A DNA stretch of 64,000 nt from Demequina oxidasica (GTDB lineage Bacteria > Actinomycetota > Actinomycetes > Actinomycetales > Demequinaceae), in assembly GCF_000975115.1 (NCBI RefSeq), contig NZ_BBRE01000002.1:248001-312000 (forward strand), in the 5' to 3' direction. Below are positions 1-7,920 of the stretch, piece after piece. The stretch's first letter is position 1; each line of letters starts with the position of its first letter. A program made the translations under genes and the position numbers. Below the pieces are notes generated by a model, which saw only the letters and a list, made by a program, of their open reading frames with translations, had not been told where the DNA came from and ran no database searches.

Positions 1-2
1 AC

Positions 3-296
3 ATCATCAACCCCGTCATCGTGGAGCGGTCGGATGAGCTGCAGGAGCTGGGTGACGAGGGTTGCCTCTCCGTCCCCGGCCTCTGGTACCCGTGTGAACG
101 CCCCGCGTACACCCGCGCCGAGGGAATCGACCTGGATGGCAAGCCCGTGGTGATCGAAGGCGAGGAGATCTGGGCGCGACTGATCAACCACGAGGTCGAC
201 CACCTCGATGGACACCTCTACCTGGACCGGCTCAAAAAGGATGTCCGCAAGCGCGCCATGCGCGAACTACGCGAATCGCTCGACGAGGCCAAGTAG
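3..296 (+). CDS. def: Peptide deformylase, C-terminal part (5' end outside window)
   Basis: Removes the formyl group from the N-terminal methionine of new proteins, using a metal ion. The frame is open from the window edge, so the gene starts upstream. Two family motifs are visible: EGCLSVPG, whose Cys is a metal ligand, and HEVDHLDG, the HExxH motif with two His ligands and the catalytic Glu. The C-terminus ends normally, about 30 residues after the HExxH motif. It converges on nnrE with a gap of 21 bases. Family assignment is secure; the missing N-terminus is only a window effect. Confidence 0.95.
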   Translation: MINPVIVERSDELQELGDEGCLSVPGLWYPCERPAYTRAEGIDLDGKPVVIEGEEIWARLINHEVDHLDGHLYLDRLKKDVRKRAMRELRESLDEAK

Positions 297-317
297 ACCA
301 GGCTTCGTCGCAGCGTG

Positions 318-968
318 CTAGTCCAGCGCGACGCCCACGTCGGCGAGCACCACAAGACCGGCCGATGCTTTTGCCGGCCTGGCCGACAGGCACCCTTTGA
401 GCGCGGTGAAGGTCACAGTCACCTTCGCGTGAACGTGAGGTAAGTCCGCATCACCGGAGTCGGCCTCGAGACCGCTTGGAATGTCGACGGCGATGACGGC
501 CGTGTGCAGTGGGATGGCGGCCACGAGCGCATCCGCCGGGGCGCGTAGTCCCGCGCGGGCGCCGAGCCCTACGATGCCGTCAATGACACAGTTGGCCTCG
601 CCCACCAAGGCGAGCGCCTCATCCATTGAATCCGCTGCATGAACGACTCGTCCGCCTGCCGCGGTGAACCGCTCAAGTCCACGCTTGTGCGCGGTGTCGC
701 CTGTCAGTACCGCAACGGCATCCGCGCCCTCCGCACTGAGTAGCGCGCCCGCCAGTAGCGCGTCGCCACCATTGTTTCCGGTGCCGGTGAGGATCACCAC
801 CTTTGCCCTGTCCATGAGGCGAGTACGTGCCTCGGTGGTGCCTCTTGCTTCGGCCGCCACGGCATCGGCCGCATGGTCCATCAAGACAGCCTCGTCGACC
901 GTCTCCATAGTGGCGCGCTCGGCCTGCTGAAGTTGGGCGGCGGTCATTACGACGGAAGAAGTAGCCAT
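318..968 (-). CDS. nnrE: NAD(P)H-hydrate epimerase (YjeF N-terminal domain only)
   Basis: Predicted to interconvert the R and S forms of damaged, hydrated NAD(P)H for repair by a dehydratase. The 216-residue protein carries the nucleotide-binding motif GTGNNGGDALLAG and the motif VDIPSGLEADSG, both typical of YjeF_N. The dehydratase domain often fused at the C-terminus in bacteria is absent, so NnrD would have to be encoded elsewhere. No clear ribosome binding site precedes the ATG at 968; an in-frame ATG seven codons later is an alternative start. It is divergent from the DUF3145 gene. Confidence 0.85.
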   Translation of the reverse strand: MATSSVVMTAAQLQQAERATMETVDEAVLMDHAADAVAAEARGTTEARTRLMDRAKVVILTGTGNNGGDALLAGALLSAEGADAVAVLTGDTAHKRGLERFTAAGGRVVHAADSMDEALALVGEANCVIDGIVGLGARAGLRAPADALVAAIPLHTAVIAVDIPSGLEADSGDADLPHVHAKVTVTFTALKGCLSARPAKASAGLVVLADVGVALD

Positions 969-1147
969 GGCTTGACTCTGACACGGTCAGAGAGTTCGCG
1001 CACATTGCGCCGCGCCGCGCGGGCACACTGGCGCATCTGCGCGAGATAGGGCAACATAGTGACATAGCAGTAGCGAACTACCCCGGTTAGCCGGACATTT
1101 CTTCAGAGGTCGTAGGGGAAGACGTACCTCAACAGGAAGGAAGGGTC

Positions 1148-1645
1148 ATGGCTGCAATTACCCGTGGTGTTCTATTCGTGCACTCTGCAACGCGCGCAAT
1201 GTGCCCTCACATCGAGTGGGCCGCACAGAGCGTGCTAGGTTCGCGCGCCACCTTTGACTGGATCGACCAGCCTGCTGGCACCAATCTTTTCCGCGCCGAA
1301 GTGGCGTGGCAGGGACAGCAGGGCACCGGCGCGAACCTCGCCTCCGCACTGCGCGGGTGGGAGCACGTCCGCTACGAGGTCACTGAGGATCCCTCCTTTG
1401 GTTGCGACGGCGGACGCTGGTCGCACACCCCCTCGCTGGGAATCTTCCACGCCGTCACCGACGTCCACGGCAACATCGTGGTGCCCGAGGACCGCATCCG
1501 CGCCGCGATCGAGGCCGGCGGCACGGCAGCTGACTTCAAGCGCTCTATGGACCTGGCGCTCGGCGCCGCGTGGGACCACGAGCTCGAGCCGTTCCGCTAC
1601 GCGGGCCACGGCGCCCCCGTGCGCTGGTTGCACCGCGTCGGCTAA
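1148..1645 (+). CDS. DUF3145 family protein
   Basis: A 165-residue soluble protein matching the actinobacterial DUF3145 family, whose function is unknown. Recognisable segments are the N-terminal GVLFVHSATRAMCPHIEWA and the centre GGRWSHTPSLGIFH. No signal peptide or membrane segment is visible. A strong purine-rich ribosome binding site (AGGAAGGAAGG) precedes the ATG. The family is commonly found next to the fatty acid synthase genes in actinobacteria, as here, where it converges on fabF across a shared hairpin terminator. A link to lipid synthesis is inference from context only. Confidence 0.88.
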   Translation: MAAITRGVLFVHSATRAMCPHIEWAAQSVLGSRATFDWIDQPAGTNLFRAEVAWQGQQGTGANLASALRGWEHVRYEVTEDPSFGCDGGRWSHTPSLGIFHAVTDVHGNIVVPEDRIRAAIEAGGTAADFKRSMDLALGAAWDHELEPFRYAGHGAPVRWLHRVG

Positions 1646-1666
1646 TCCGCACGTTCTCAACGCAAA

Positions 1667-1707
1667 GAAGGGCCCCGCTACTTGGAATCCAAGCGGCGGG
1701 GCCCTTC
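1667..1707. terminator. Bidirectional hairpin terminator between DUF3145 and fabF
   Basis: A perfect 12-bp outer stem (GAAGGGCCCCGC at 1667-1678 with its complement at 1696-1707) encloses a second 5-bp stem (CTTGG / CCAAG, 1681-1693) with an AAT loop. It lies 17 bases before the end of fabF and 22 bases after the DUF3145 stop, so it can serve both convergent genes. There is no long T tract. Confidence 0.8.
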
Positions 1708-1724
1708 CTCTTGCACGCTACGAG

Positions 1725-2963
1725 TTACGCGGTACCGAAGATGAGGGCGACGTTGTGGCCGCCAAAGCCGAATGAGTTGTTGATGGCCGCAAGCTGACCG
1801 TCTGCAGGAAGGTCACGAGGTACGTCGCGCACCAAGTCGAGCTCGAGCTCGGGATCGGGCTCCGTGACGTTGATGGTGGGGGGAGCCTTGCGGTCCTGCA
1901 GGGCCTTGACGGTGAAGACCGACTCGAGAGCGCCTGCGCCGCCGAGGAGGTGGCCAGTCATGGACTTAGTAGCGCTCAGGAGCACGCTGTCGGCGTGCGA
2001 GCCGAGCACGCTGCGGATACCGCGGGCCTCGATCATGTCGCCCACCGGGGTCGACGTCGCGTGGCCGTTGACGTGCACGATGTCACTCGCGGTGAGTTCC
2101 GCGCAGTCGAGCGCGAACTGCATCGCACGCGTCTGGCCGGCGCCCTGGGGGTCTGGCGCGGCAATGTGGTGCGCGTCCGCGGTCATGCCCATGCCGAGCA
2201 GTCGGCCATAGATACGTGCGCCACGCGCCTTGGCGTGCTCCTCGGACTCGATGACCATGACGCCAGCGCCTTCGCCCAGGACAAAGCCGTCCCGCGTGAC
2301 GTCGTATGGACGCGAGGCGCCTGCCGGGTCGTCATTGCGCTTGGACAGCGCCTGCATGGCGGCGAATGAGGAAATCGGAAGCGGGTGGATGGCCGCCTCG
2401 GTGCCGCCGGCGACCACCACATCGGCGCGCCCGGACTGGATCATCTCGTAGGCCATGCCGATCGCCTCGGCGCCCGATGCGCAGGCGGAGACGGGCGCGT
2501 GCGCCCCAGCTCGTGCGGTGATCTCGAGTGAGACGTACGCGGTGGGGGAGTTCGGCATCAGCATGGGCACGGTGAGGGGAAGCACGCGCGCGGCGCCCTT
2601 CTCCTTCATCGTGTCCCATGCCGATAGCAGCGTCCACACTCCACCGATGCCCGAGGAGACCACGGCGCCGAGGCGCTCCGGGTCCACCTCGGGGGTACCG
2701 GCATCGGCCCATGCCTCGCGCGTTGCCACGATCGCCATCTGGGCGGACGGATCCATGCGCTTGGTCTCGGGCCGGGAGAGAACCTCGTCGGGACGCACCA
2801 TGAGCTGACCAGCGAAGTTCACGGCCATGCCGTAGGTCTCCGCCCAGTCGTTGTCGAGGGTACGCACTCCGGACTTGCCGGCGAGCGCGTTCTCCCAGGT
2901 CGTGGGCACGTCTCCGCCAAGCGGCGTGGTTGCTCCGAGTCCGGTGATTACGACATTCGTCAT
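1725..2963 (-). CDS. fabF: 3-oxoacyl-ACP synthase II (KAS II)
   Basis: Condenses malonyl-ACP with growing acyl-ACP in type II fatty acid synthesis in the cytoplasm. The 412-residue protein has the KAS Cys-His-His triad: Cys161 in SACASGAEAIG, His301 in NGHATSTPVGD and His338 in SMTGHLLGGAGA, and ends with the usual NNSFGFGGHN. The ATG at 2963 is preferred because AGGGAG sits just upstream; an in-frame TTG nine codons earlier would include that ribosome binding site in the coding sequence. It is the last gene of the fabD-fabH-acpP-fabF operon. Confidence 0.96.
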   Translation of the reverse strand: MTNVVITGLGATTPLGGDVPTTWENALAGKSGVRTLDNDWAETYGMAVNFAGQLMVRPDEVLSRPETKRMDPSAQMAIVATREAWADAGTPEVDPERLGAVVSSGIGGVWTLLSAWDTMKEKGAARVLPLTVPMLMPNSPTAYVSLEITARAGAHAPVSACASGAEAIGMAYEMIQSGRADVVVAGGTEAAIHPLPISSFAAMQALSKRNDDPAGASRPYDVTRDGFVLGEGAGVMVIESEEHAKARGARIYGRLLGMGMTADAHHIAAPDPQGAGQTRAMQFALDCAELTASDIVHVNGHATSTPVGDMIEARGIRSVLGSHADSVLLSATKSMTGHLLGGAGALESVFTVKALQDRKAPPTINVTEPDPELELDLVRDVPRDLPADGQLAAINNSFGFGGHNVALIFGTA

Positions 2964-3018
2964 GGTGTGATTCTCCCTATACGAGGTCAAGAGGGGCAGG
3001 GTTGCCGAAAGGCTGCGG

Positions 3019-3267
3019 TTACGCCTGCGCCTTGGTGATGTACTGGACGGCGTCGCCCACGGTGACGAGGTTCTTGACGTCCTCGTCGGGGATGCGCACG
3101 TCGAACTTCTCTTCTGCGAGCGTGACGATGGTCATCATCGAGAGCGAGTCGATGTCGAGGTCATCGGTGAACGACTTGTCGTTCTGGACGTCTGCTGCGT
3201 CGAGGCCGGTCTCTTCGGCGACGATCTCTGCCAGGCCCTCAAGGACCTCGTTTTCGTTCAGTGCCAT
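3019..3267 (-). CDS. acpP: Acyl carrier protein
   Basis: Carries the growing acyl chain on a 4'-phosphopantetheine arm. The 82-residue acidic protein has the attachment Ser41 in the motif DIDSLSM. A very strong ribosome binding site (TAAGGAGAT) lies just upstream of the ATG, fitting a protein needed in large amounts. It sits between fabH and fabF, as in other actinobacterial fatty acid synthase operons. Confidence 0.96.
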   Translation of the reverse strand: MALNENEVLEGLAEIVAEETGLDAADVQNDKSFTDDLDIDSLSMMTIVTLAEEKFDVRIPDEDVKNLVTVGDAVQYITKAQA

Positions 3268-3347
3268 GTGTATCTCCTTAGGTGGTGGTGATGCGGACGC
3301 ATCGTGTTCTTGTGTAGAACGATTGTGAAATTAAGAGGTGTCCCGAA

Positions 3348-4346
3348 CTACGGGATCACGATCACTTGGGCGGCGTACACCAGCCCAGCGCCAAATCCAA
3401 TCTGCAGCGCGAGGTCGCCCGACTTCGCATCGCCGTCGCGAATAAGTCGTTCAGTCGCGAGCGGGATGGAGGCGGCGGAGGTGTTTCCAGAATCGACGAT
3501 GTCCTTGCCAACTGCCACGTGGTCGGGTAGCCCGATCTGCTTAACCAACTGGTCAATGATGCGCACGTTGGCCTGGTGCGGGATGAACACCGAAATATCA
3601 TCCGGAGTCAGTCCTGCGGCTGCGATGGCCTCGCGAGCGATGGGAGCCATCTTGAAGGACGCCCACTTGAAGACAGACGGTCCCTCCTGGAAGAGCGTGG
3701 GGAACGGGACGTCGGGATTGTCACGAACCTCGAGCCACGACGCAGTCTGGCGAATCAGCTGGGCTCCGGAGCCATCCGAACCCCACACTGTGGGGCCGAT
3801 GCCGGGAGTATCCGATGCACCAACGACCACCGCTCCTGCGGCGTCGCCGAGCAAATAGGAGATGGTGCGGTCCGCGGGGTCGATGAAGTCGCTCATCTTC
3901 TCCGCACCAACCACCAACACGTTGCGAGCGGTGCCGGCGCGCACCAAGGCGTCCGCTTGGCCGATGCCGTAGCAGTAGCCTGCGCAGGCCGCCGAAATGT
4001 CGAAGGCCGCGGCCTGAATGCCGAGGCGGTCCGCGAGCACGGGCGCGCCTCCGGGGGTCATGTGCGGGTAGGTGATGGTGGACAGGATGACGGTGTCGAT
4101 CTCGTCCGCCGAGATGCCGGCATTCGCGATGGCCTCGCGCGCGGCGCGCTCGGACAGGTCGATGACCGACGTGTCCGAGTTGGCCCTCACTCGGGTGGCG
4201 ATGCCGGTCATCTTGCGAATCCACTCGTCGGACGAGTCGATGGGCTCGATGATGTCCTCGTTGGGGACAGCGGTCTCGCCACGGGCAACGCCCAGGCCAA
4301 GAATGCGCGAGAACTCGGGTCCTCGCTTGATGGACATAGTGGTCAC
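3348..4346 (-). CDS. fabH: 3-oxoacyl-ACP synthase III (KAS III)
   Basis: Starts fatty acid synthesis by condensing an acyl-CoA primer with malonyl-ACP. The 332-residue protein carries Cys121 (ISAACAGYCYG), His257 (IPHQANVRI) and Asn288 (DSGNTSAASIP), the KAS III triad. The GTG start at 4346 overlaps the TGA stop of fabD (GTGA), and GGAGG lies a suitable distance upstream, so the two are probably translationally coupled. In actinomycetes FabH often prefers branched primers; this cannot be read from the sequence here. Confidence 0.95.
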   Translation of the reverse strand: MTTMSIKRGPEFSRILGLGVARGETAVPNEDIIEPIDSSDEWIRKMTGIATRVRANSDTSVIDLSERAAREAIANAGISADEIDTVILSTITYPHMTPGGAPVLADRLGIQAAAFDISAACAGYCYGIGQADALVRAGTARNVLVVGAEKMSDFIDPADRTISYLLGDAAGAVVVGASDTPGIGPTVWGSDGSGAQLIRQTASWLEVRDNPDVPFPTLFQEGPSVFKWASFKMAPIAREAIAAAGLTPDDISVFIPHQANVRIIDQLVKQIGLPDHVAVGKDIVDSGNTSAASIPLATERLIRDGDAKSGDLALQIGFGAGLVYAAQVIVIP

Positions 4347-5257
4347 GCGTGTGCCTCCAGGAGTTCGCGGGCTGCGTCCAAATCGTCCGGTGACTTCAGG
4401 GCTACTGCAGGGATGCCCTTCATCGATCGCCGGGCAAGGCCCGTGAGGACGCCGCCTGGCGCAACCTCGATGATTGCCGTGACGCCAAGGTCCAGCATGG
4501 TTTGCTGGCAGAGATCCCAGCGTACTGGGTTTGCGACCTGCGACACGAGCCGCGCGAGCACTTCGTTGCCATCAATGACTCGCTTGCCGTCCGCGTTGGA
4601 TATCAGGACCTCAGCCACGTCGCCGGGGGTGACCGCCGATGCCGCCTCGGCGAGTGTTGCCACGGCTGGCTTCATGGTGTCGGTATGGAAGGCTCCCGCG
4701 ACCTGGAGCTCAATGACTCGTGCGCGAGCCGGGGGAGAGGCGACCAAGGCTTCGATCGACGCCTTGGACCCGGCGGCCACTACTTGACCCCCTCCGTTCA
4801 TGTTCGCGGGAGTCAGACCCAACGAGACAAGCGCGGCCAGGACCTCATCAGCGTCGCCGCCCAGAACGGCGGCCATGGAGGTGGGTTCTGCGGCTGCCGC
4901 GGCTGCTGCCATGGCGTTCGCTCGAACCGAGACAAGACTCATGGCCTCCTGGTCGGTGATGGCGCCCGACAGTGCGGCGGCTCCGAACTCACCGACGCTG
5001 TGCCCGGCGGTGACGGCGGGGAGTGCGTCCCCCAGCACTTCGCGCGCAGTCGCGAGTGCAGTGGCCACGAGTAAGGGTTGAGCAACCGCAGTATCGCGAA
5101 TCGCATCAGCGTCGGACTTGGTGCCGTGTTCCACCACATCAATATCTGTGGCTTCCGACAACAACCGAAGATTCTTGGCGACTCCCGGAATCTCGAGCCA
5201 AGGGGCGAGCATTCCGGGAGTCTGGGCACCCTGACCGGGGCAGAGAACGGCAATCAT
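4343..5257 (-). CDS. fabD: Malonyl-CoA:ACP transacylase
   Basis: Loads malonyl groups onto ACP. The 304-residue protein begins with the family signature LCPGQGAQTPGM, has the nucleophile Ser87 in GHSVGEFG and the catalytic His191 in GAFHTDTM. It is the first gene of the fab operon and follows the FasR-like regulator by 90 bases. A TACAAT hexamer on the minus strand (5323-5328) could be a -10 element for an operon promoter, but no good -35 partner is seen. The ribosome binding site (AAGG) is weak. Confidence 0.95.
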   Translation of the reverse strand: MIAVLCPGQGAQTPGMLAPWLEIPGVAKNLRLLSEATDIDVVEHGTKSDADAIRDTAVAQPLLVATALATAREVLGDALPAVTAGHSVGEFGAAALSGAITDQEAMSLVSVRANAMAAAAAAAEPTSMAAVLGGDADEVLAALVSLGLTPANMNGGGQVVAAGSKASIEALVASPPARARVIELQVAGAFHTDTMKPAVATLAEAASAVTPGDVAEVLISNADGKRVIDGNEVLARLVSQVANPVRWDLCQQTMLDLGVTAIIEVAPGGVLTGLARRSMKGIPAVALKSPDDLDAARELLEAHA

Positions 5258-5347
5258 GTCTCTAGAGTGCCTTATGAATCAAGAAAACATGCGCTCCGTG
5301 CTCACCGTTTCGCGGGAATCGGATTGTATGGGTCCTACAGTTTCAGC

Positions 5348-6517
5348 CTAGAGCGACGTGTGGCTGGAGTCGCGCAGGCGACCCAACGCGAACGCGGTCT
5401 CCAACACGTGGGCGTCACGGGTGGACAGCACGTTCCATCCGGTGAGTTCCGACACCTTCTTGAGGCGGTACCGGACCGTGTTTGCGTGAACGAACATGAG
5501 GCGTGAGGCAAGCTCGAGCGAGCGACCGCAGTCCAAGTAGGTTGAGACGGTGTCGACGAGTGCGCCGCTGGCCTTGACGATTGGGTCATATGCCACAGCA
5601 ACCAACTTTTCACGCGCAGCGGTGTCGCCCACCAGGACGCGCTCCGGGAGGAGGTCATCAGCCTTTACCGGACGCGGTGACAGGGCCCATGCCGGCGCGG
5701 CGAGCACGCCGGTGAAGGCTGCTCGTGTCGCCCGGGCGACTTCGACGAGCGTCACGGCCGGGGGACCAACAACAACGGGACCGGGGCCAAAGTTCGGAAG
5801 TAGCTGCTGGGTCAACTCGTCCATGTCGGTATCGGATCGCGCGATGATGACCAGGTCGTCGCCGTGAATTCCGACGAGGGCCCCATTGGCAGTGCGGCGG
5901 ATTGAGCGTCGGAGCTCAGCGGACTGCACTTCTCCGAGCGTGCCATGGGTGAGGCCCACCATCACCAGCGTGGGGCCGGGCTTCCACCCAAGAGCTGCGG
6001 CTCGGCTGGGTAGATCGTCATCCACCTCACCGCGGACCAGGGCATCGACGACTAGCGCCTCGATGCGGGCATCCCAGGCCCCGCGTGACTCAGCGGCTCG
6101 CGCATAGACCTCGGCAGCGCTGAACGCGATCTCGCGTGAGTATCGGAGAATCGCCTCGCGAAGCTCCTGCTCGCCACCCGGGGCGGCGAACTCATCACAG
6201 TGGTCCTCCACGACCTGAACGACCGTGCGCACAATTCCCAGGGTGTGCTGAAGGGAAATGGACCGCGTCAGCTCGGGAGGCGCTGCGGAGAACACCTCGG
6301 CCGCGCCGCGGTAGCTACGAGTGGGGTCCGCGTACCACTGTACGAACGAGTCGATGCCGGCTTGTGCGACAGTTCCTACCCACGAGCGCTCCTGAGCAGG
6401 GAGGTCGCGGAACCATGCGTACTCGGTATCGAGGCTCGTGATAGCGGCGGTGGATAGCTTGCCGGTGCCGCCGCGAAGACGTTTGAGGGTGTCCTGTCGG
6501 GTGTCAGTTGTTGCCAT
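5348..6517 (-). CDS. PucR-type transcriptional regulator, FasR-like
   Basis: The 389-residue protein has the C-terminal helix-turn-helix of the PucR/CdaR group, recognisable by FVHANTVRYRLKKVSELTG near the end. The preceding regulatory region has no obvious ligand motif. In Streptomyces a PucR-like protein, FasR, lies directly before fabD and activates the fab operon; M. tuberculosis has a related gene between aceE and fabD. The same position here supports the same role, but this is inference. The start is put at the ATG at 6517, because a TATGAT -10 element ends 7 bases upstream, which suggests a leaderless transcript; an ATG four codons earlier would overlap that element. Confidence 0.85.
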   Translation of the reverse strand: MATTDTRQDTLKRLRGGTGKLSTAAITSLDTEYAWFRDLPAQERSWVGTVAQAGIDSFVQWYADPTRSYRGAAEVFSAAPPELTRSISLQHTLGIVRTVVQVVEDHCDEFAAPGGEQELREAILRYSREIAFSAAEVYARAAESRGAWDARIEALVVDALVRGEVDDDLPSRAAALGWKPGPTLVMVGLTHGTLGEVQSAELRRSIRRTANGALVGIHGDDLVIIARSDTDMDELTQQLLPNFGPGPVVVGPPAVTLVEVARATRAAFTGVLAAPAWALSPRPVKADDLLPERVLVGDTAAREKLVAVAYDPIVKASGALVDTVSTYLDCGRSLELASRLMFVHANTVRYRLKKVSELTGWNVLSTRDAHVLETAFALGRLRDSSHTSL

Positions 6518-6524
6518 GGTTGTC

Positions 6525-6555
6525 ATCATAGAGCAAACTTGTGTGCTTTCGACAA
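6525..6555 (-). promoter_or_regulatory. Probable promoter of the FasR-like gene (leaderless)
   Basis: On the minus strand TTGTCG (6550-6555) and TATGAT (6525-6530) are separated by 19 bases. The -10 element lies 7 bases before the chosen ATG, so transcription would begin at or next to the start codon. No ribosome binding site is present. The -35 match is 4 of 6 and the spacing is slightly long. Confidence 0.5.
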
Positions 6556-6557
6556 GG

Positions 6558-6584
6558 GCGCGCCCCCCACATGGGGGGCAGCGC
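6558..6584. repeat. GC-rich hairpin upstream of the FasR-like gene
   Basis: CCCCCC (6563-6568) and GGGGGG (6573-6578) form the core with an ACAT loop. The stem continues through GCGCG / CGCGC-type pairs with one bulged A (6580). It lies just upstream of the predicted promoter, so it may be an operator or a terminator for leftward read-through rather than a leader structure. The 9-base sequence TTGTCGAAA occurs in inverted orientation on either side of it (6547-6555 minus, 6619-6627 plus). Confidence 0.5.
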
Positions 6585-6784
6585 GTGCGGGAAAGCGCGA
6601 CATAACGGGCAAATGGGGTTGTCGAAATGCGGAAATCCTGTTGGTAACGTCAGTTTCGGGTTTCCTGATCGAATCGTTCGGAATTGGGTCCGCAACCCCC
6701 CCGGGGAGTCGTGAGGTAAACACGTTGGTCGCCAAAAATCGCTATCCATGGGTAGGTTTGGTTAGCAAAACTAGGAGGTAGGCA

Positions 6785-7849
6785 ATGAAGCCGCAGCCCA
6801 AGCCAGTGACGGGTGCAATTTTCGGATTCCTATTTGGGTTGGTGATTGTCCTGTTGCTGTGGCAACTCGGCATCCTGCCCCCGGATCGCCTGGTGGTCTT
6901 CGGAATTGTCGCGATCGTGATGATGGTGAGTACCTTCGCGTTGACTCAAAGAGTCTCGTTGGTGCGTAAGCGATTCGTCGTCGTTGTCGTCTTCGCTTCC
7001 CTCCTCGGCGGAGTGGCACTGACCGGCATCCCCGAGTTTGTGGGCGGTGGTTCGATCAGCGACGGTTGCACCATCGAGGCGAGCTCTTCGCTCAGCGACA
7101 CGACCGGCCCCGCCGGCACCTCCGCGACCTCGCCCTTCAAGGCCGCGCTGAGCGACGATGTGCCGTGGACGATGACGACCGCCGCGGTGGTGACCACGGG
7201 CACGAACGCTGCTGGTTTGAAGGTAGCCGGTTTTGAGATACCGACGTACACCGGCACGGTTGACAACACCGCCGGGGTTGAGCAAATCTCCGGTACGGCA
7301 AACGTGCAGGCGGTCCAAGATCAGCTCAAGGATGACAGCGGTATTAGTCTCACGGGTGTCTACCACGTGTACGGCTACGTGCACGCGGCGGAAGGCGACT
7401 GTGACGTCAACGGCTATGTGCTCGTGGCACCCGCAAGCGCGTTCGGAAACCCGATTCTGATTGGACTGTGGGTCCTCGCGGTGATCCTGTTCATCGTGAT
7501 CCTGGTGCTTGCCATTGGCGTGCGCCGGTCTATCCACACGTCGGAACGCTTGGCTGCTACCACGCCGCCTGCTGGCGTTGCCGGGGGTGAAGCGACATCC
7601 ACGTCTGCACCGGCCGTCGGGGAGACGACGACGAGTGCCGATGCGCCAGCAGAAACGCCGCCTACGAACGGTACTCCGCAGCCTGACGAAGCGCCGTTGG
7701 CTCGACCGGCCCCAGAACAAGAGGCCACGGCTGCTGCCCCTATTGAGTCGACCCAGCCTGAAGCGCCCATGGAGGCCTCAGGAACGCCGGATGACCCCGA
7801 AGCTGGTCAGCCCAAGCGGGACGGTGAGGACACGGGTCACCAGATCTAA
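6785..7849 (+). CDS. Membrane protein of unknown function with acidic proline/alanine tail
   Basis: I do not recognise this 354-residue protein. It shows three N-terminal membrane segments (about residues 9-29, 36-55 and 63-83), an external domain of about 135 residues rich in Thr, Ser and Gly with two cysteines (95 and 206) that could form a disulfide, a fourth membrane segment (223-246), and a roughly 105-residue cytoplasmic tail rich in Pro, Ala, Thr and Glu. The ribosome binding site AGGAGGT before the ATG is excellent. It lies alone, converging on aceE over a perfect hairpin terminator. No function is proposed. Confidence 0.8.
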   Translation: MKPQPKPVTGAIFGFLFGLVIVLLLWQLGILPPDRLVVFGIVAIVMMVSTFALTQRVSLVRKRFVVVVVFASLLGGVALTGIPEFVGGGSISDGCTIEASSSLSDTTGPAGTSATSPFKAALSDDVPWTMTTAAVVTTGTNAAGLKVAGFEIPTYTGTVDNTAGVEQISGTANVQAVQDQLKDDSGISLTGVYHVYGYVHAAEGDCDVNGYVLVAPASAFGNPILIGLWVLAVILFIVILVLAIGVRRSIHTSERLAATTPPAGVAGGEATSTSAPAVGETTTSADAPAETPPTNGTPQPDEAPLARPAPEQEATAAAPIESTQPEAPMEASGTPDDPEAGQPKRDGEDTGHQI

Positions 7850-7861
7850 GTCGTCCAACAC

Positions 7862-7899
7862 AAGAATGCCCCGACTCCAGAGGGAGTCGGGGCATTCTT
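7862..7899. terminator. Bidirectional terminator between the membrane protein and aceE
   Basis: A perfect 17-bp stem (7862-7878 with 7883-7899) closed by an AGAG loop. The stem ends in AAGAA / TTCTT, giving a short T run on both strands. It lies 12 bases after the rightward stop and 21 bases beyond the leftward aceE stop. Confidence 0.9.
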
Positions 7900-7920
7900 C
7901 GTTTGGTACGAACGTGCGCC

